Assembly (NCBI GenBank): GCA_016865035.1
Contig: CP018227.1
Span: forward strand, 280,001 to 344,000
From: Kordiimonadales bacterium IMCC3096
GTDB lineage: Bacteria; Pseudomonadota; Alphaproteobacteria; Minwuiales; Minwuiaceae
DNA: 64,000 nucleotides
Direction of reading: 5' to 3'
This document shows, in pieces, positions 34,998 through 45,103 of this stretch. Each line of letters begins with the position of its first letter. Position 1 is the first letter of the stretch. The position numbers were made by a program, and so were the translations under genes. Under the pieces are notes generated by a model. It worked only from the letters and a program-made list of their open reading frames with translations. It had not been told where the DNA came from and did not search any database.

Positions 34998-36518
34998 TCA
35001 GTTCCCCTGCGACATGTTCTGGAAGACATCCTGTTGCAGGGCCCGGATGGCCTGCTCCAGTTTCAGCCGCTGCTCTGCAGCCACGCGCCAGGAGGCAACG
35101 GCTTCCGCCGGTGGTCCGCTCAGACCATCCAGTTCGGCAAGCGCAGCCTCCAGATTGCCCTCCTGCAGGCGATATTCGGCACGGGTCACGATGGCTTCGA
35201 CGCCGGTCCCCTCGACCTCGCCAACCCGGCGCACACTGACCAGATTGCCCAGACGCTGGAACGCCGCACCGTACCATGTGTCATCCCCGCCGATCCGTTC
35301 CGCCGTCAGCGCGGCATCCGCCGCGGCGGGGAAGCGCTGGCGCAGGGCATCCGCCGTCGGCACGCCATGCTGGGCGGCATCCGCAATCACTGCATGCTCC
35401 GCCGGATCGACCCCCAGTTCGACGACCGAATTCCAGGCCCCGGGAAATGCGGCACCGGTGGCGGCAACATCGCGCAGACGACCAAGCGCCAGCACCAGCG
35501 CCGCCTTCTGCGCCGCCTCAGCATCAGCCTGGCCCCGTTGCGATGCCGCAGCCTCGGCCACGGCATCGATGCGCGATGAAAGCGCATCGGTCTCGCTTGC
35601 CAGGGCCGCCATGCGGTCGCGCAGCGCATCAAGACTTGCGCGCAGGTCGCGGGCTGCAGTACCGGCGTCGCCTGCTCCGTCCTCGATGGCAGTCAGCCGT
35701 TGCTCAAGGTCGCCCAGCTCGGACGCCAGTGCTTCGGTGTCCGCGCTGCCGCTACTCTCGACCGGTGCCGATACCGTGCTGCCCGCACTTCCGGTCCGGA
35801 AGGAGGCCACCGTCGCTGCCAGCGCGGCAACCTCATCGCGCAGGGCTGCGAAATCGGCTTCGGAGATCGCTGCCGGGGTGGCAGAACCTCCCTGCCCGGC
35901 CTCAAGTGCGGCAAGCCGGTCCTCGATCGTCGCGGATCCGGCCAGGGCGGCCTCCAGCGCTTCCAGCCGACCCTCGACGCCCGACAGGTCAACCGCTTCG
36001 GCAGGCGTGGCGGCGGGCGCGTCAGCGACCCGCGCAGCAAGCGCACGGTTCTGGTCGGCCAGATTGGCAACTTCCGTCTTCAGGGCAGCGATCCGGTCCG
36101 CCGCGCCGCCGCTGATCTGCGGCAGGATCGTCGTGGCCCCGACACCCAGCGCCAGCAGGATGGCGACAAGGGCAAGAAAACGCGCACCGCCATCGGCCCG
36201 CTTGCGCGGCTGCGCGGCTGCGGGCGGCGGCGGCGGCGGTGGCGCGACGTCGGCAGTGTCGGCTTCCGACCCGGTCGCGGTTTCAGCGCGATCATCGCCC
36301 TCCTGAGCCGCGTCGGCGTCGACTGCCTTGTCGGCGTCAACCTCGGTAACAGGGACTGCACCACCTGCGGCAACGACTTCCACGACCTCATTCTCGCTGG
36401 TGGACGCGGCCGCCGCCTCATCTGCGTCCCCTTCGGGAGTCCCGGCAGCGTCGGTGGGCTTCGTCTCCTGCGTCTCGGCCTCCTCGGGCTTCGGCTTCTT
36501 GTCGTCCTTGTCGGTCAT
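34998..36518 (-). CDS. Mic60/mitofilin-family inner-membrane protein
   Basis: The start at 36518 (MTDKDDKKPKPEEAE) gives 506 residues. An acidic, Pro-rich disordered N-terminal region (1-100) precedes one membrane helix (FLALVAILLALGVGATTIL), a long Ala/Glu/Leu-rich coiled coil (~125-340) and a C-terminal mitofilin-like domain with ALVLALGRLRDVAATGAAFP. Alphaproteobacterial Mic60 shapes inner-membrane invaginations and is encoded between hemD and hemY, exactly the position found here. The call rests on architecture, synteny and the C-terminal motif. Confidence 0.85.
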   Translation of the reverse strand: MTDKDDKKPKPEEAETQETKPTDAAGTPEGDADEAAAASTSENEVVEVVAAGGAVPVTEVDADKAVDADAAQEGDDRAETATGSEADTADVAPPPPPPPAAAQPRKRADGGARFLALVAILLALGVGATTILPQISGGAADRIAALKTEVANLADQNRALAARVADAPAATPAEAVDLSGVEGRLEALEAALAGSATIEDRLAALEAGQGGSATPAAISEADFAALRDEVAALAATVASFRTGSAGSTVSAPVESSGSADTEALASELGDLEQRLTAIEDGAGDAGTAARDLRASLDALRDRMAALASETDALSSRIDAVAEAAASQRGQADAEAAQKAALVLALGRLRDVAATGAAFPGAWNSVVELGVDPAEHAVIADAAQHGVPTADALRQRFPAAADAALTAERIGGDDTWYGAAFQRLGNLVSVRRVGEVEGTGVEAIVTRAEYRLQEGNLEAALAELDGLSGPPAEAVASWRVAAEQRLKLEQAIRALQQDVFQNMSQGN

Positions 36519-36537
36519 GAAGTGAATTCCCGTCCGT

Positions 36538-37251
36538 CTACGATACGCATTGTTGCAACAGGTCCAGCAGGTCCGACTGGTTCGGACGCGGTGCCGCCAG
36601 TACACGCCGGAAGCTCACGTTCTGCAAGGCCACTGCCGCACGCTGACTGATGCAGCATGCAGCGATTGTCCGGCATTCGTCCAGCCTACCAGATGCCGCA
36701 ACCAGCGCCGCAAAACAGGCTGCAGACCGGGGGGAATAGAACAGCACGGCGTCGATGGCATGGTCATCCAGCGCCGCCAGCGTCTCCGGCCGAAGCGCGC
36801 TGGCGGGCACAGCGGCATAGAGAACCTGTCGCCGAACGCGATAGCCGAAACCGCTGAGAGCGGCTGCAAGATCCCCCGAGACCTCCGACCCCGCCGCATG
36901 AAACAGGGTACCACCATCGACCGGAACCTGATCGCGGACCAGCCGGACGAGGTCGGAGACATCGCCATCCGCATCATGGACAGTGGTGAAGCCTGCTTTC
37001 CGCGCCAGGGCCGCCGTGCTCGACCCGACGGCCAGCAGGGGCACGGAGCGGTCCGCATCGAAATGCACCAGGGCGCGAACGCCGTTGCGACTGGTTGCAA
37101 GCCAGTGAGCCACCCCATCGAAGTCGGGGCGCAGCCTGTCGGTGAAACGGATATCCAGTACCGGATCGACGATCACATCATGTCCCAGGTCACGCAGAAC
37201 CGACGCCGTCGCCCGGGCATCGGCTTCAGGGCGTGTCAGCAGGACCCGCAT
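36538..37251 (-). CDS. hemD: Uroporphyrinogen-III synthase
   Basis: The start at 37251 overlaps the hemC stop by one base and gives 237 residues: [20 protein letters not shown], a central DGVAHWLATSRNGVRAL segment, and AVLFYSPRSAACFAALV near the end. These are the conserved points of HemD, which cyclises hydroxymethylbilane with inversion of ring D. The family varies strongly in sequence but gene order supports the call. Confidence 0.92.
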   Translation of the reverse strand: MRVLLTRPEADARATASVLRDLGHDVIVDPVLDIRFTDRLRPDFDGVAHWLATSRNGVRALVHFDADRSVPLLAVGSSTAALARKAGFTTVHDADGDVSDLVRLVRDQVPVDGGTLFHAAGSEVSGDLAAALSGFGYRVRRQVLYAAVPASALRPETLAALDDHAIDAVLFYSPRSAACFAALVAASGRLDECRTIAACCISQRAAVALQNVSFRRVLAAPRPNQSDLLDLLQQCVS

Positions 37252-38195
37252 CAGATTGCCGCAAGGAATTCCGGCCCGGCCAGTGCCTTCAGTTCCTCGC
37301 CCGCGTCCTGCCCCAGCGCCGCAGCATCGCTCCACGCCCCGGTTCGCTCGGTCACGTGACGACGGCTGCCATCAGGCATCACGATCTCCGCCCTGAACCA
37401 CATGCCATCGCCGTTCGGGTTGTCGATGGCGAGTCCGGCAATCGGAGTCCGGCAGGAGCCATCCAGGGCAGCGAGCATCGACCGTTCGGCGGCCAGAGCC
37501 GCCTCCGTGGCGGCATCATGCAACGGGGCCAGCCGGGCACGGGTTGCACTGTCGTTGCTGCGGATCTCGATACCGATGGCGCCCTGGGCCACCGCAGGCA
37601 GCATTTCCTCCGGCTCGATCAGTGCCGTGATCCGATCCGTCATGCCTAGACGCGTCAGGCCGGCATTGGCCAGGAATGTCGCGGCGGCCTCACCGGCCTC
37701 CAGCTTCGCCAGGCGGGTCTGAACATTGCCCCGGAAGATCACGACCTTCAGGTCTGGACGCCGGAAGAGCAGTTGCGACTGACGGCGCAAGCTGGCGGTG
37801 CCGACAATCGCACCCTCCGGCAGGTCGTCGATGGAATCGGCCACCAGGCTGATGAAGGCATCGCGGGGGTCCTCCCGCGGCAACAGGCAGCAGATATCCA
37901 TGCCCTCCGGCAGGGTCGTCGGCATGTCCTTCATGGAATGCACGGCCAGATCGACACTTCCGTCGGCCAGCGATTCCTCGATCTCCTTCGTGAACAGCCC
38001 CTTGCCCCCGGCGGCGGCCAGTGCGCGGTCACGAATGCGGTCGCCGGTGGTGGTGATCACCACGATCTCGACAGCCGAATCGTCCAGTTCGGGATGGGCC
38101 ATGTGCAGCAGGCGCTTCACCTCCCGCGCCTGCCAGAGCGCCAGAGGGCTGCCGCGTGTTCCGATCCGCAAAGCCTGTGTCACTGTTTTCGCCAC
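37251..38195 (-). CDS. hemC: Hydroxymethylbilane synthase (porphobilinogen deaminase)
   Basis: 314 residues. [17 protein letters not shown] at the N terminus, [13 protein letters not shown], the nucleotide-like [11 protein letters not shown] loop and [13 protein letters not shown] with the cysteine that anchors the dipyrromethane cofactor are all present. It polymerises four porphobilinogens in haem synthesis. It is divergent from tsaD and is the first gene of hemC-hemD-Mic60-hemY. Confidence 0.97.
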   Translation of the reverse strand: MAKTVTQALRIGTRGSPLALWQAREVKRLLHMAHPELDDSAVEIVVITTTGDRIRDRALAAAGGKGLFTKEIEESLADGSVDLAVHSMKDMPTTLPEGMDICCLLPREDPRDAFISLVADSIDDLPEGAIVGTASLRRQSQLLFRRPDLKVVIFRGNVQTRLAKLEAGEAAATFLANAGLTRLGMTDRITALIEPEEMLPAVAQGAIGIEIRSNDSATRARLAPLHDAATEAALAAERSMLAALDGSCRTPIAGLAIDNPNGDGMWFRAEIVMPDGSRRHVTERTGAWSDAAALGQDAGEELKALAGPEFLAAI

Positions 38196-38311
38196 CTTGT
38201 CCGTTTCTGCCCACGGTGTTACCCGGAGACCAGAACATTGACCAGCATGGACTGCCTGTCCATGGCCGCCTGTCGGCGGTCGGCATCAGACAGGCCAGCA
38301 GGAGCACAGAC

Positions 38312-39370
38312 GTGAGCATCGTCCTCGGGATCGAGACAAGCTGTGACGAGACCGCCGCCGCCGTCGTGACATCGGACAAGCGGATACTGGCGAACATCGT
38401 CCACAGCCAGGTAGAGGCGCATCGCCCCTTCGCTGGCGTGGTCCCGGAAATCGCGGCCCGCGCCCATGTCGAGAAGCTGGACGGGATCGTCGCGCGTTGC
38501 CTGGATGAATCCGGTATCCGGCTCGGCGACGTGGACGCCATTGCCGCGACCGCAGGTCCGGGCCTCATCGGTGGCGTCATCGTCGGCCTCACCACCGCGA
38601 AGGCCCTGGCGCTGGCCACAGGCAAGCCGCTGATCGCGGTCAACCATCTGGAAGCGCATGCGCTGACCGTGCGGATGACGTCGGATATCGCCTTTCCCTA
38701 CCTTCTGCTGCTGGTTTCGGGCGGCCATTGCCAGATCCTGCTGGTCAGGGGCGTCGGCGACTATCGCCGTCTCGGCTCCACCATCGACGATGCGGTGGGG
38801 GAGGCGTTCGACAAGACGGCCAAGCTGCTGGACCTCGGGTTTCCGGGCGGTCCGGCGGTGGAGAAGATGGCGCAGGGCGGCGATCCGGCGCGGTTCGCGC
38901 TGCCGCGACCGATGCGCGGACGCGACCACATGGATTTCTCCTTCTCCGGTCTCAAGACGGCGGTCCGCAAGGCCGCGTCAGAACTTGAGCAACCCCCGAC
39001 CCGGCACGATCTGGCCGACCTCTGCGCCGGATTCCAGGCTGCGGTCGCCGACGTGCTGGAGGATCGGATCGGGCGCGCCATCGACCATTGCCGGGCGTCC
39101 GGCACCGCACCGACCGGGCTGGTGATCGCGGGCGGGGTCGCGGCCAACCGGATGCTCCGGGCACGGCTGACGGAGACCGCGGCAGACCGTGACCTGCCCA
39201 TGATCGCCCCGCCCATCGCACTCTGCACTGACAATGGGGCCATGGTGGCGTGGGCCGGCGTCGAGCGGCTGCTGGCAGGCTCGACGGACTCTCTGGATGT
39301 GGGGGCACGGGCTCGCTGGCCACTGGATGCGGATGCGGACCCCCTTCCCTTTGCCGGCGTGAAGGCCTGA
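38312..39370 (+). CDS. tsaD: tRNA t6A37 threonylcarbamoyltransferase TsaD
   Basis: A GTG start at 38312 follows GGAG and gives [20 protein letters not shown], the conserved beginning of TsaD; 352 residues. [11 protein letters not shown] (the metal-binding HxxxH region), [24 protein letters not shown] and [14 protein letters not shown] are ASKHA-fold motifs. It transfers threonylcarbamoyl to A37 of ANN-reading tRNAs. The next gene starts four bases after its stop. Confidence 0.97.
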   Translation: MSIVLGIETSCDETAAAVVTSDKRILANIVHSQVEAHRPFAGVVPEIAARAHVEKLDGIVARCLDESGIRLGDVDAIAATAGPGLIGGVIVGLTTAKALALATGKPLIAVNHLEAHALTVRMTSDIAFPYLLLLVSGGHCQILLVRGVGDYRRLGSTIDDAVGEAFDKTAKLLDLGFPGGPAVEKMAQGGDPARFALPRPMRGRDHMDFSFSGLKTAVRKAASELEQPPTRHDLADLCAGFQAAVADVLEDRIGRAIDHCRASGTAPTGLVIAGGVAANRMLRARLTETAADRDLPMIAPPIALCTDNGAMVAWAGVERLLAGSTDSLDVGARARWPLDADADPLPFAGVKA

Positions 39371-39373
39371 GTG

Positions 39374-40366
39374 ATGACAGACAAGCTGCAGGACATGGCG
39401 GATCGGATTCTGGCGGGCCAGCGGCGGGCGCTCGCCCGTGGGATCACGCTGGTGGAATCCAGTCGGGCCGATCACCGGGAGCAGGCGAAGATCCTGCTGG
39501 AAAAGATCGTGACCAGCAGCGGCAATGCCGTCCGTGTCGGCATCTCCGGCACCCCCGGTGTCGGCAAGTCCACCTTCATCGAGGCCTTTGGCCAGCACCT
39601 GACAGCGCAGGACCTGAAGGTTGCGGTTCTGGCGGTCGATCCGTCCTCCAAGCGTACCGGCGGTTCGATCCTGGGCGACAAGACCCGCATGGAGCATCTG
39701 GCCCGCGACCCGAACGCCTTCATCCGCCCCTCCCCGTCCGGCGGCACGCTCGGCGGTGTCGCCCGGCGCACGCGGGAAACCATGCTGCTGGCGGAGGCTG
39801 CCGGATTCGACGTCATCCTGGTGGAGACCGTCGGTGTCGGACAGTCGGAGACCACGGTCGCAGAGATGGTGGACATCTTCTGCCTGCTGCTCGCGCCCGG
39901 GGGCGGGGACGAATTGCAGGGCATCAAGCGTGGCGTGATGGAACTGGCCGATCTGGTGATCATCAACAAGGCCGACGGTGACCTGCTGCCCGCAGCCCGC
40001 AGGGCGGCAACCGAATATCGCGGCGCGCTGGGTCTGATGCGACCGAAGACGCCGCACTGGTCGCCGCGCGTGCGCATGGCCTCCGCCGTCGAGGGCAATG
40101 GCATTCCCGAGGTCTGGCGCGACATCACGAAGTTCCGCGATGACATGACCGCCGCCGGGGCGCTGGAGACCCTTCGGGCGGAACAGGCCCGGTCATGGAT
40201 GTGGCAGGAACTGACCGACAGCCTGGTTCAGGCGCTGATGGCGGACGCCGGTGTCGCCCGCGCCCTGCCGGAATGGGAGCGGCAGGTGATGGACGGCACC
40301 ACCACCCCTGGCGCCGCAGCGGACGCCCTGCGCCAGATGTTCCTCGACGGCTCCAGGTCCGACTGA
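39374..40366 (+). CDS. meaB: Methylmalonyl-CoA mutase GTPase chaperone MeaB
   Basis: 330 residues. G-domain motifs: GISGTPGVGKSTFIEAFG (Walker A), AVDPSSKRTGGSILGDKTRM, VETVGVGQSETTVAEM (switch) and NKADGD (base specificity). MeaB/ArgK protects and reloads adenosylcobalamin-dependent methylmalonyl-CoA mutase, used in propionyl-CoA breakdown. No mutase gene is nearby. An alternative GTG start lies three bases upstream. Confidence 0.95.
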   Translation: MTDKLQDMADRILAGQRRALARGITLVESSRADHREQAKILLEKIVTSSGNAVRVGISGTPGVGKSTFIEAFGQHLTAQDLKVAVLAVDPSSKRTGGSILGDKTRMEHLARDPNAFIRPSPSGGTLGGVARRTRETMLLAEAAGFDVILVETVGVGQSETTVAEMVDIFCLLLAPGGGDELQGIKRGVMELADLVIINKADGDLLPAARRAATEYRGALGLMRPKTPHWSPRVRMASAVEGNGIPEVWRDITKFRDDMTAAGALETLRAEQARSWMWQELTDSLVQALMADAGVARALPEWERQVMDGTTTPGAAADALRQMFLDGSRSD

Positions 40367-40430
40367 GTCGCCCGGATCGAGCCGTCACGTGTTGGAGTGG
40401 GCCGGTGATGCAATCAAGCAGTGAGCCGTA

Positions 40431-41090
40431 CTAGGCCGGATCGGTCAGCAGACGCAGCATCGTTGCGCCGTCCGTTCCCATGGGTACTTTCTCGAAGTCC
40501 GCGACCAGCGGCAGCGCCGCCTGCAACCGCTTCAGGTACTCCGGCTTCGGCACCGACTCGATATGGAACTGCTTCAGGTGGTCGTTGACGAACTGGCTGT
40601 CGAGCAGGATGTAGCCCCCTGCCCGGAGCCGCGCCACCAGATGCACCAGCGCGACCTTGCTGGCATCGGTGGCTGCGCTGAACATGCTCTCGCCAAAGAA
40701 CGCCGCGCCAATGGACACGCCATACAGGCCGCCGACGATCTTGCCTTCCTGCCAGCACTCGATGCTATGGGCATGGCCAAGCCGGAACAGTTCGGCATAG
40801 GCGCGCACGATCTCGACATTGATCCAGCTGTCAAAGCGTCCGCGCCGGTGATCCAGCTCGGAACAGGCGGTGATCACCTGTTCGAACGCCAGGTCGTGGG
40901 TGATGCGGAACCGGTCCTGCCGCACGGTGCGCCGCAGCCGCTTCGGCACGTGGAACCCCTCGATCGGCAGCACGCCGCGCTCCTCCGGGTCGACCCAGAA
41001 GAGCTGCGAGTCGTCACGGCTTTCCGCCATGGGGAACAGACCGCGCGAATAGGCCTGTACCAGCAGACCAGGCGAAAGCCGGTCGCTCAC
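40431..41090 (-). CDS. aat: Leucyl/phenylalanyl-tRNA-protein transferase
   Basis: A GTG at 41090, 14 bases after the accC stop, gives 219 residues beginning VSDRLSPGLLVQAYSRGLFP, the usual N terminus; a start at 41162 would reach back into accC. FWVDPEERGVLPIEGFHVPK, SWINVEIVRAYAELFRLGHA, IVGGLYGVSIGAAFFGESMF and LLDSQFVNDHLKQFH are family hallmarks. It adds Leu or Phe to N-terminal Arg/Lys to mark proteins for ClpAP. It closes the aroQ-accB-accC-aat group. Confidence 0.95.
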   Translation of the reverse strand: MSDRLSPGLLVQAYSRGLFPMAESRDDSQLFWVDPEERGVLPIEGFHVPKRLRRTVRQDRFRITHDLAFEQVITACSELDHRRGRFDSWINVEIVRAYAELFRLGHAHSIECWQEGKIVGGLYGVSIGAAFFGESMFSAATDASKVALVHLVARLRAGGYILLDSQFVNDHLKQFHIESVPKPEYLKRLQAALPLVADFEKVPMGTDGATMLRLLTDPA

Positions 41091-41103
41091 CGGAGGAGGC
41101 CGT

Positions 41104-42456
41104 TCAGAACTTCGCCACCAGCCGGTCCAGATTCTTTTCCAGCCAGTGGATGTCGTAGTCACCGTCGATGAAGGTCGGATCGTCGATCAGGGCGAGATGC
41201 AGCGGGATGGTCGTCTTGATGCCGCCAATGACATACTCGTCCAGGCAGCGCCGCAGCCGCATCAGGCACTCGTTCCGCGTCCGGCCATAGACGACCAGCT
41301 TGGAAATCAGGCTGTCGTAGTTCGGAGGCACCCGATAACCGTCGTAAAGCGCGGAATCGACCCGCACGCCCAGGCCACCAGGGGCGTGATAGCCCTGCAG
41401 CAGGCCGGGTGCGGGCGCGAAGGTTGCCGGGTTCTCCGCGTTGATCCGGCATTCCATGGCATGGCCGGTGAACTCGACATCCGACTGCTTCATGCTGAGC
41501 GGGATGCCGGACGCGACCCGAATCTGTTCGCGCACCAGATCGATGCCGGTGATCGCCTCGGTCACCGGATGTTCCACCTGCAGGCGCGTGTTCATCTCGA
41601 TGAAATAGAAGCTACCGTCCTGGTACAGGAACTCGATGGTCCCCGCACCCCGGTAGTTCATTTCCGAAATCGCGTCGGCAACCACATTGCCGATCTGCTT
41701 GCGCTGATCGGCATTCAGGGCGGGCGACGGCGCTTCCTCCACCACCTTTTGATGGCGACGTTGAATGGAACAGTCTCGCTCCCCCAGATGCACCGCATGC
41801 CCCTGCCCGTCGCCGAAGACCTGCACCTCGATATGGCGCGGGGAGGGCAGGTACTTCTCCATGTACATGGTGTCGTCGCCGAAGGCGTGCTTGGCCTCGC
41901 CGCGCGCCTGCGACAGGGATGCTTCCAGATCCTCTTCCCGCTCCACCACGATCATGCCGCGACCACCGCCACCGGCGGCGGCCTTGCACAGCACCGGGTA
42001 CCCGATCTCCCGGGCCGACGCCTTCGCGGATTCGATATCCTCCAGCGCACCCTCCGTGCCGGGCACCACGGGAACGCCGAGACGGATCATGGTCTGCTTT
42101 GCCGCGATCTTGTCACCCATCAGGCGGATATGTTCCGGCGTCGGGCCGATGAAGGCGATACCGTGCGCCTCCACGATCTCCGCAAACCGGGCATTCTCCG
42201 ACAGGAAGCCGTAACCCGGATGCACCGCATCCGCGCCGGTGATCTCGGCGGCCGAGATCAGCGCCGGGATGTTCAGATAGCTGAGCTGTGGATTGGCCGG
42301 TCCGATGCAGACGGATTCGTCCGCCAGCCGGACATGCATCGCCTCCGCGTCCGCTGTTGAATGCACCGCAACGGTGCGGATGCCCATCTCATGACAGGCA
42401 CGATGGATGCGAAGCGCGATCTCGCCGCGGTTGGCAATCAGGACCTTCTCGAACAT
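41104..42456 (-). CDS. accC: Acetyl-CoA carboxylase, biotin carboxylase subunit
   Basis: 450 residues. [20 protein letters not shown] at the start, the ATP-grasp glycine loop [50 protein letters not shown] and [16 protein letters not shown] are all intact. It carboxylates biotin on AccB in the first step of fatty-acid synthesis and lies 18 bases after accB. Confidence 0.98.
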   Translation of the reverse strand: MFEKVLIANRGEIALRIHRACHEMGIRTVAVHSTADAEAMHVRLADESVCIGPANPQLSYLNIPALISAAEITGADAVHPGYGFLSENARFAEIVEAHGIAFIGPTPEHIRLMGDKIAAKQTMIRLGVPVVPGTEGALEDIESAKASAREIGYPVLCKAAAGGGGRGMIVVEREEDLEASLSQARGEAKHAFGDDTMYMEKYLPSPRHIEVQVFGDGQGHAVHLGERDCSIQRRHQKVVEEAPSPALNADQRKQIGNVVADAISEMNYRGAGTIEFLYQDGSFYFIEMNTRLQVEHPVTEAITGIDLVREQIRVASGIPLSMKQSDVEFTGHAMECRINAENPATFAPAPGLLQGYHAPGGLGVRVDSALYDGYRVPPNYDSLISKLVVYGRTRNECLMRLRRCLDEYVIGGIKTTIPLHLALIDDPTFIDGDYDIHWLEKNLDRLVAKF

Positions 42457-42474
42457 GCGCCTGCTACCGTCCCG

Positions 42475-42945
42475 TCACTGTATCAGGAACAGGGGCTGTT
42501 CGTACTCGACCGGCTGTTCGTTCTCGATCAGCACGGCCACCACCTTGCCGGCCTTCGGTGCCGGTACGGGGTTCATGGTCTTCATCGCCTCGATGATCAG
42601 CAGGGTCTGGCCCTGGGTCACCGTGTCGCCGACCTTGACGAAGTTGGGCGCCCCCGGTTCCGGCGCGACATAGGCCGTGCCGACCATGGGCGAGAGCACT
42701 TCCGTCGAACCCGGATGGGCATCCGCCGCCGAAGGGGCGGCGGCAGGCGTGCCGGGCGCGGCAGCGGGCGCGGCCTGCGCAGCCGGGGCCGGTGCAGGTA
42801 CAGAGGCCACGACGGTCTGCTGTACCTTGCGTTCCAGACGCAGCTTGATGTCGTCCTGTTCGATCTCGATTTCGGTCAGGCCGGTATCGACGAGCAAGTT
42901 CGCCAGTTCCCGTACCGTGTCCACGTCCACCTTGAGTTTGGTCAT
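42475..42945 (-). CDS. accB: Acetyl-CoA carboxylase biotin carboxyl carrier protein
   Basis: 156 residues: an N-terminal helical part (MTKLKVDVDTVRELANLLVD), an Ala/Pro-rich linker (~47-77) and a C-terminal biotinyl domain with IIEAMKTMN, Lys122 being the biotin site. The ATG at 42945 is two bases after the aroQ stop, consistent with coupling. Confidence 0.97.
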   Translation of the reverse strand: MTKLKVDVDTVRELANLLVDTGLTEIEIEQDDIKLRLERKVQQTVVASVPAPAPAAQAAPAAAPGTPAAAPSAADAHPGSTEVLSPMVGTAYVAPEPGAPNFVKVGDTVTQGQTLLIIEAMKTMNPVPAPKAGKVVAVLIENEQPVEYEQPLFLIQ

Positions 42946-42947
42946 GC

Positions 42948-43409
42948 TTACGCCATTGCCTGTTGGTTCCTGGACTTTATCTCGGCTGCGAGTGCCTGAA
43001 GTGCAAGGATATATCCCAGCGACCCGAACCCGCAGATCACGCCTTTCGCGGCGCGACTGACATATGAATGATGCCGGAAATCCTCCCGCTGGTGAATGTT
43101 CGACAGGTGAACCTCCACCGTTGGCAGGTCTACCGACAGCAGGGCATCGAGAATCGCCACGGAGGTATGCGAATAGGCACCGGGATTGATGATGATGCCC
43201 GCATGCTTCGTCCGCGCCTCGTGAATCCAGTCGACGATCTCGCCCTCGTGATTCGATTGCCGGAAGTCGATCCCGATCCCGAATCCCTGCCCCACCTGGG
43301 TGCAATGGGCCTCGATATCACCAAGCGTCTCTCGCCCGTAAACCTCAGGCTGACGGGTACCGAGCAGGTTGAGGTTCGGCCCGTTGAGGATAAGAAGTGA
43401 TTCACGCAT
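42948..43409 (-). CDS. aroQ: Type II 3-dehydroquinate dehydratase
   Basis: 153 residues starting at the ATG at 43409. [20 protein letters not shown] (catalytic Tyr and Arg), [36 protein letters not shown] and [20 protein letters not shown] match the dodecameric AroQ family of the shikimate pathway. Start of the aroQ-accB-accC-aat operon and divergent from thiSG. Confidence 0.97.
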   Translation of the reverse strand: MRESLLILNGPNLNLLGTRQPEVYGRETLGDIEAHCTQVGQGFGIGIDFRQSNHEGEIVDWIHEARTKHAGIIINPGAYSHTSVAILDALLSVDLPTVEVHLSNIHQREDFRHHSYVSRAAKGVICGFGSLGYILALQALAAEIKSRNQQAMA

Positions 43410-43555
43410 GGTGTTGGTGCAAGCCCCTGTTGCCATATATCTGCCGTGGTTATAGTTCGTTTCCCGGTAGCGCGAAACCACTGCCGACATGCCCGATGCC
43501 ACACGCGCACGCTAGGGCATGGCGAAAGTCACCCATCCCGAGAGGACCCGGCCAC

Positions 43556-44554
43556 ATGCGTATCTCCGTCAATGGCAAGCAGCAGATCGTTGAGGAAGGC
43601 ACCACGGTGCGGGAGCTTCTGAACCGGATGCGGGTCGATTCGCGCAAGGTCGCGGTCGAGGTGAACCTGGAGATCGTGGCCAAGTCCGCCTACGACCGGA
43701 CCCAGCTGGAGGAAGAGGATGAAGTTGAAATCGTCCACTTCATCGGCGGTGGGGATGATGCGGCACCCGGCGGTGTGGATACATCCGAAGACACCTTCGT
43801 CGTCGCCGGCCGGACATTCCGGTCGCGTCTGCTGGTCGGCACCGGCAAGTACAAGGACTATGAACAGAATGCCCGCGCGGTGGAGGCTGCGGGGGCGGAG
43901 ATCGTCACGGTCGCTGTCCGGCGGGTCAACGTCACCGATCCCGACCAGCCGATGCTGGTGGATTTCATCGATCCGACGAAGTTGACCTATCTGCCCAACA
44001 CGGCGGGTTGCTTCACGGCAGAGGATGCCGTGCGCACGCTGCGGCTGGCGCGCGAGGCCGGCGGCTGGGATCTGGTGAAGCTGGAGGTTCTGGGCGACCA
44101 GAAGACGCTCTACCCCAACATGCCGGAGACCATTCGCGCCGCAGAGAAGCTGCTGGCGGAGGGTTTCGAGGTCATGGTCTATTGCTCCGACGATCCGATC
44201 CAGGCCAAGCGGCTGGAGGAAATGGGCTGCTGCGCGATCATGCCGCTCGGTGCCCCTATCGGGTCCGGTCTCGGCATCCAGAATCCGGTCAACATCCGCC
44301 TGATCGTGGAGGAGGCAAAGGTGCCGGTGCTGGTGGATGCGGGGGTGGGCACCGCGTCGGACGCAGCCATCGCAATGGAACTGGGCTGTGACGGCGTCCT
44401 GATGAACACCGCAATCGCGGAGGCCAAGGACCCGATCATGATGGCCCGGGCCATGAAGCATGCGGTGCAGGCCGGACGACTGGCCTATCTGGCAGGCCGG
44501 ATGCCGCGGAAGAAGTATGCCGATCCGTCCAGCCCGCTCGCAGGGCTGATCTGA
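43556..44554 (+). CDS. thiG: ThiS-ThiG fusion: sulfur carrier plus thiazole synthase
   Basis: The ATG at 43556 gives 332 residues. Residues 1-66 are a ThiS ubiquitin-like domain ending in IVHFIGGG, where the Gly-Gly would be thiocarboxylated. A ~13-residue linker follows, then ThiG (about 80-332) with [47 protein letters not shown] (Schiff-base Lys) and [20 protein letters not shown]. ThiG builds the thiazole of thiamine from DXP, dehydroglycine and ThiS-COSH. The fusion buries the ThiS C terminus, so proteolysis or an internal start may be needed. I see no TPP riboswitch in the 146-bp leader. Confidence 0.93.
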   Translation: MRISVNGKQQIVEEGTTVRELLNRMRVDSRKVAVEVNLEIVAKSAYDRTQLEEEDEVEIVHFIGGGDDAAPGGVDTSEDTFVVAGRTFRSRLLVGTGKYKDYEQNARAVEAAGAEIVTVAVRRVNVTDPDQPMLVDFIDPTKLTYLPNTAGCFTAEDAVRTLRLAREAGGWDLVKLEVLGDQKTLYPNMPETIRAAEKLLAEGFEVMVYCSDDPIQAKRLEEMGCCAIMPLGAPIGSGLGIQNPVNIRLIVEEAKVPVLVDAGVGTASDAAIAMELGCDGVLMNTAIAEAKDPIMMARAMKHAVQAGRLAYLAGRMPRKKYADPSSPLAGLI

Positions 44555-44587
44555 ATCAACAGCGGTTGTCGATGGTCGCCTGCAGGT

Positions 44588-45046
44588 TCATCGCCGGGAA
44601 CCTGATCCTGACCGGGCCTTGATGATCTTGCGCATCAGAGCCACGAACAGCTCGCGTTCGTGGTCGGCAAGACTTGCCATGGCATCGGCGTTCTCCGCCA
44701 TCGCCGCCGCGACAGCCGGGCGCTGCAGCTCCCGCGCCCGATCCGTCAACCAGATCCGCTGAACCCGTCCGTCTGAGTCGTCCTTCTTGCGGATCACCAG
44801 GCCGTCGCGCTCCATCCGCGCAAGCGTGTTGGCCATTGTCGGCTGTTCGATGTCGAGCCGGATCACCAGCTCCTTCTGCGTCAGCCCGTCATGTTCCCAG
44901 AGTTCCAGCAGCGCGGGAAAGGTGCCGGGACTGAGCCCCAACGGCCTGATCCGTCTCTTGAGACCCTGCTCGAAGAGGCGCGCCACATGGTTGACCAGAT
45001 AGCCGGCCGATTGGTCCTTCGCGAAATCCATGGTGCAGGATGACAT
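44588..45046 (-). CDS. MarR-family transcriptional regulator
   Basis: 152 residues with a winged helix: GLSPGTFPALLELWEHDGLT, QKELVIRLDIEQPTMANTLA (recognition helix) and DGLVIRKKDDSDGRVQRIWL (wing with the conserved DxRxxR-like pattern). It is divergent from a small membrane-protein gene, with two palindromes in the 57-bp gap, so it most likely represses itself and that neighbour. Confidence 0.92.
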   Translation of the reverse strand: MSSCTMDFAKDQSAGYLVNHVARLFEQGLKRRIRPLGLSPGTFPALLELWEHDGLTQKELVIRLDIEQPTMANTLARMERDGLVIRKKDDSDGRVQRIWLTDRARELQRPAVAAAMAENADAMASLADHERELFVALMRKIIKARSGSGSRR

Positions 45047-45050
45047 TTGA

Positions 45051-45084
45051 ATAGCCCGCTATGCAATAATATATAGCCTGCTAT
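45051..45084. promoter_or_regulatory. Two palindromic MarR operators
   Basis: ATAGCCCGCTAT (45051-45062) and ATAGCCTGCTAT (45073-45084) share ATAGC-N2-GCTAT and are 22 bp apart centre to centre, two helical turns, placing two dimers on one DNA face between the divergent starts. Binding is inferred. Confidence 0.7.
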
Positions 45085-45103
45085 TCATCATGGGAGACAA
45101 CAG

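Noticed and set aside
43410-43555. TPP riboswitch in front of the thiS-thiG gene
   Set aside because: The conserved CUGAGA and the second thi-box elements could not be found in the leader.
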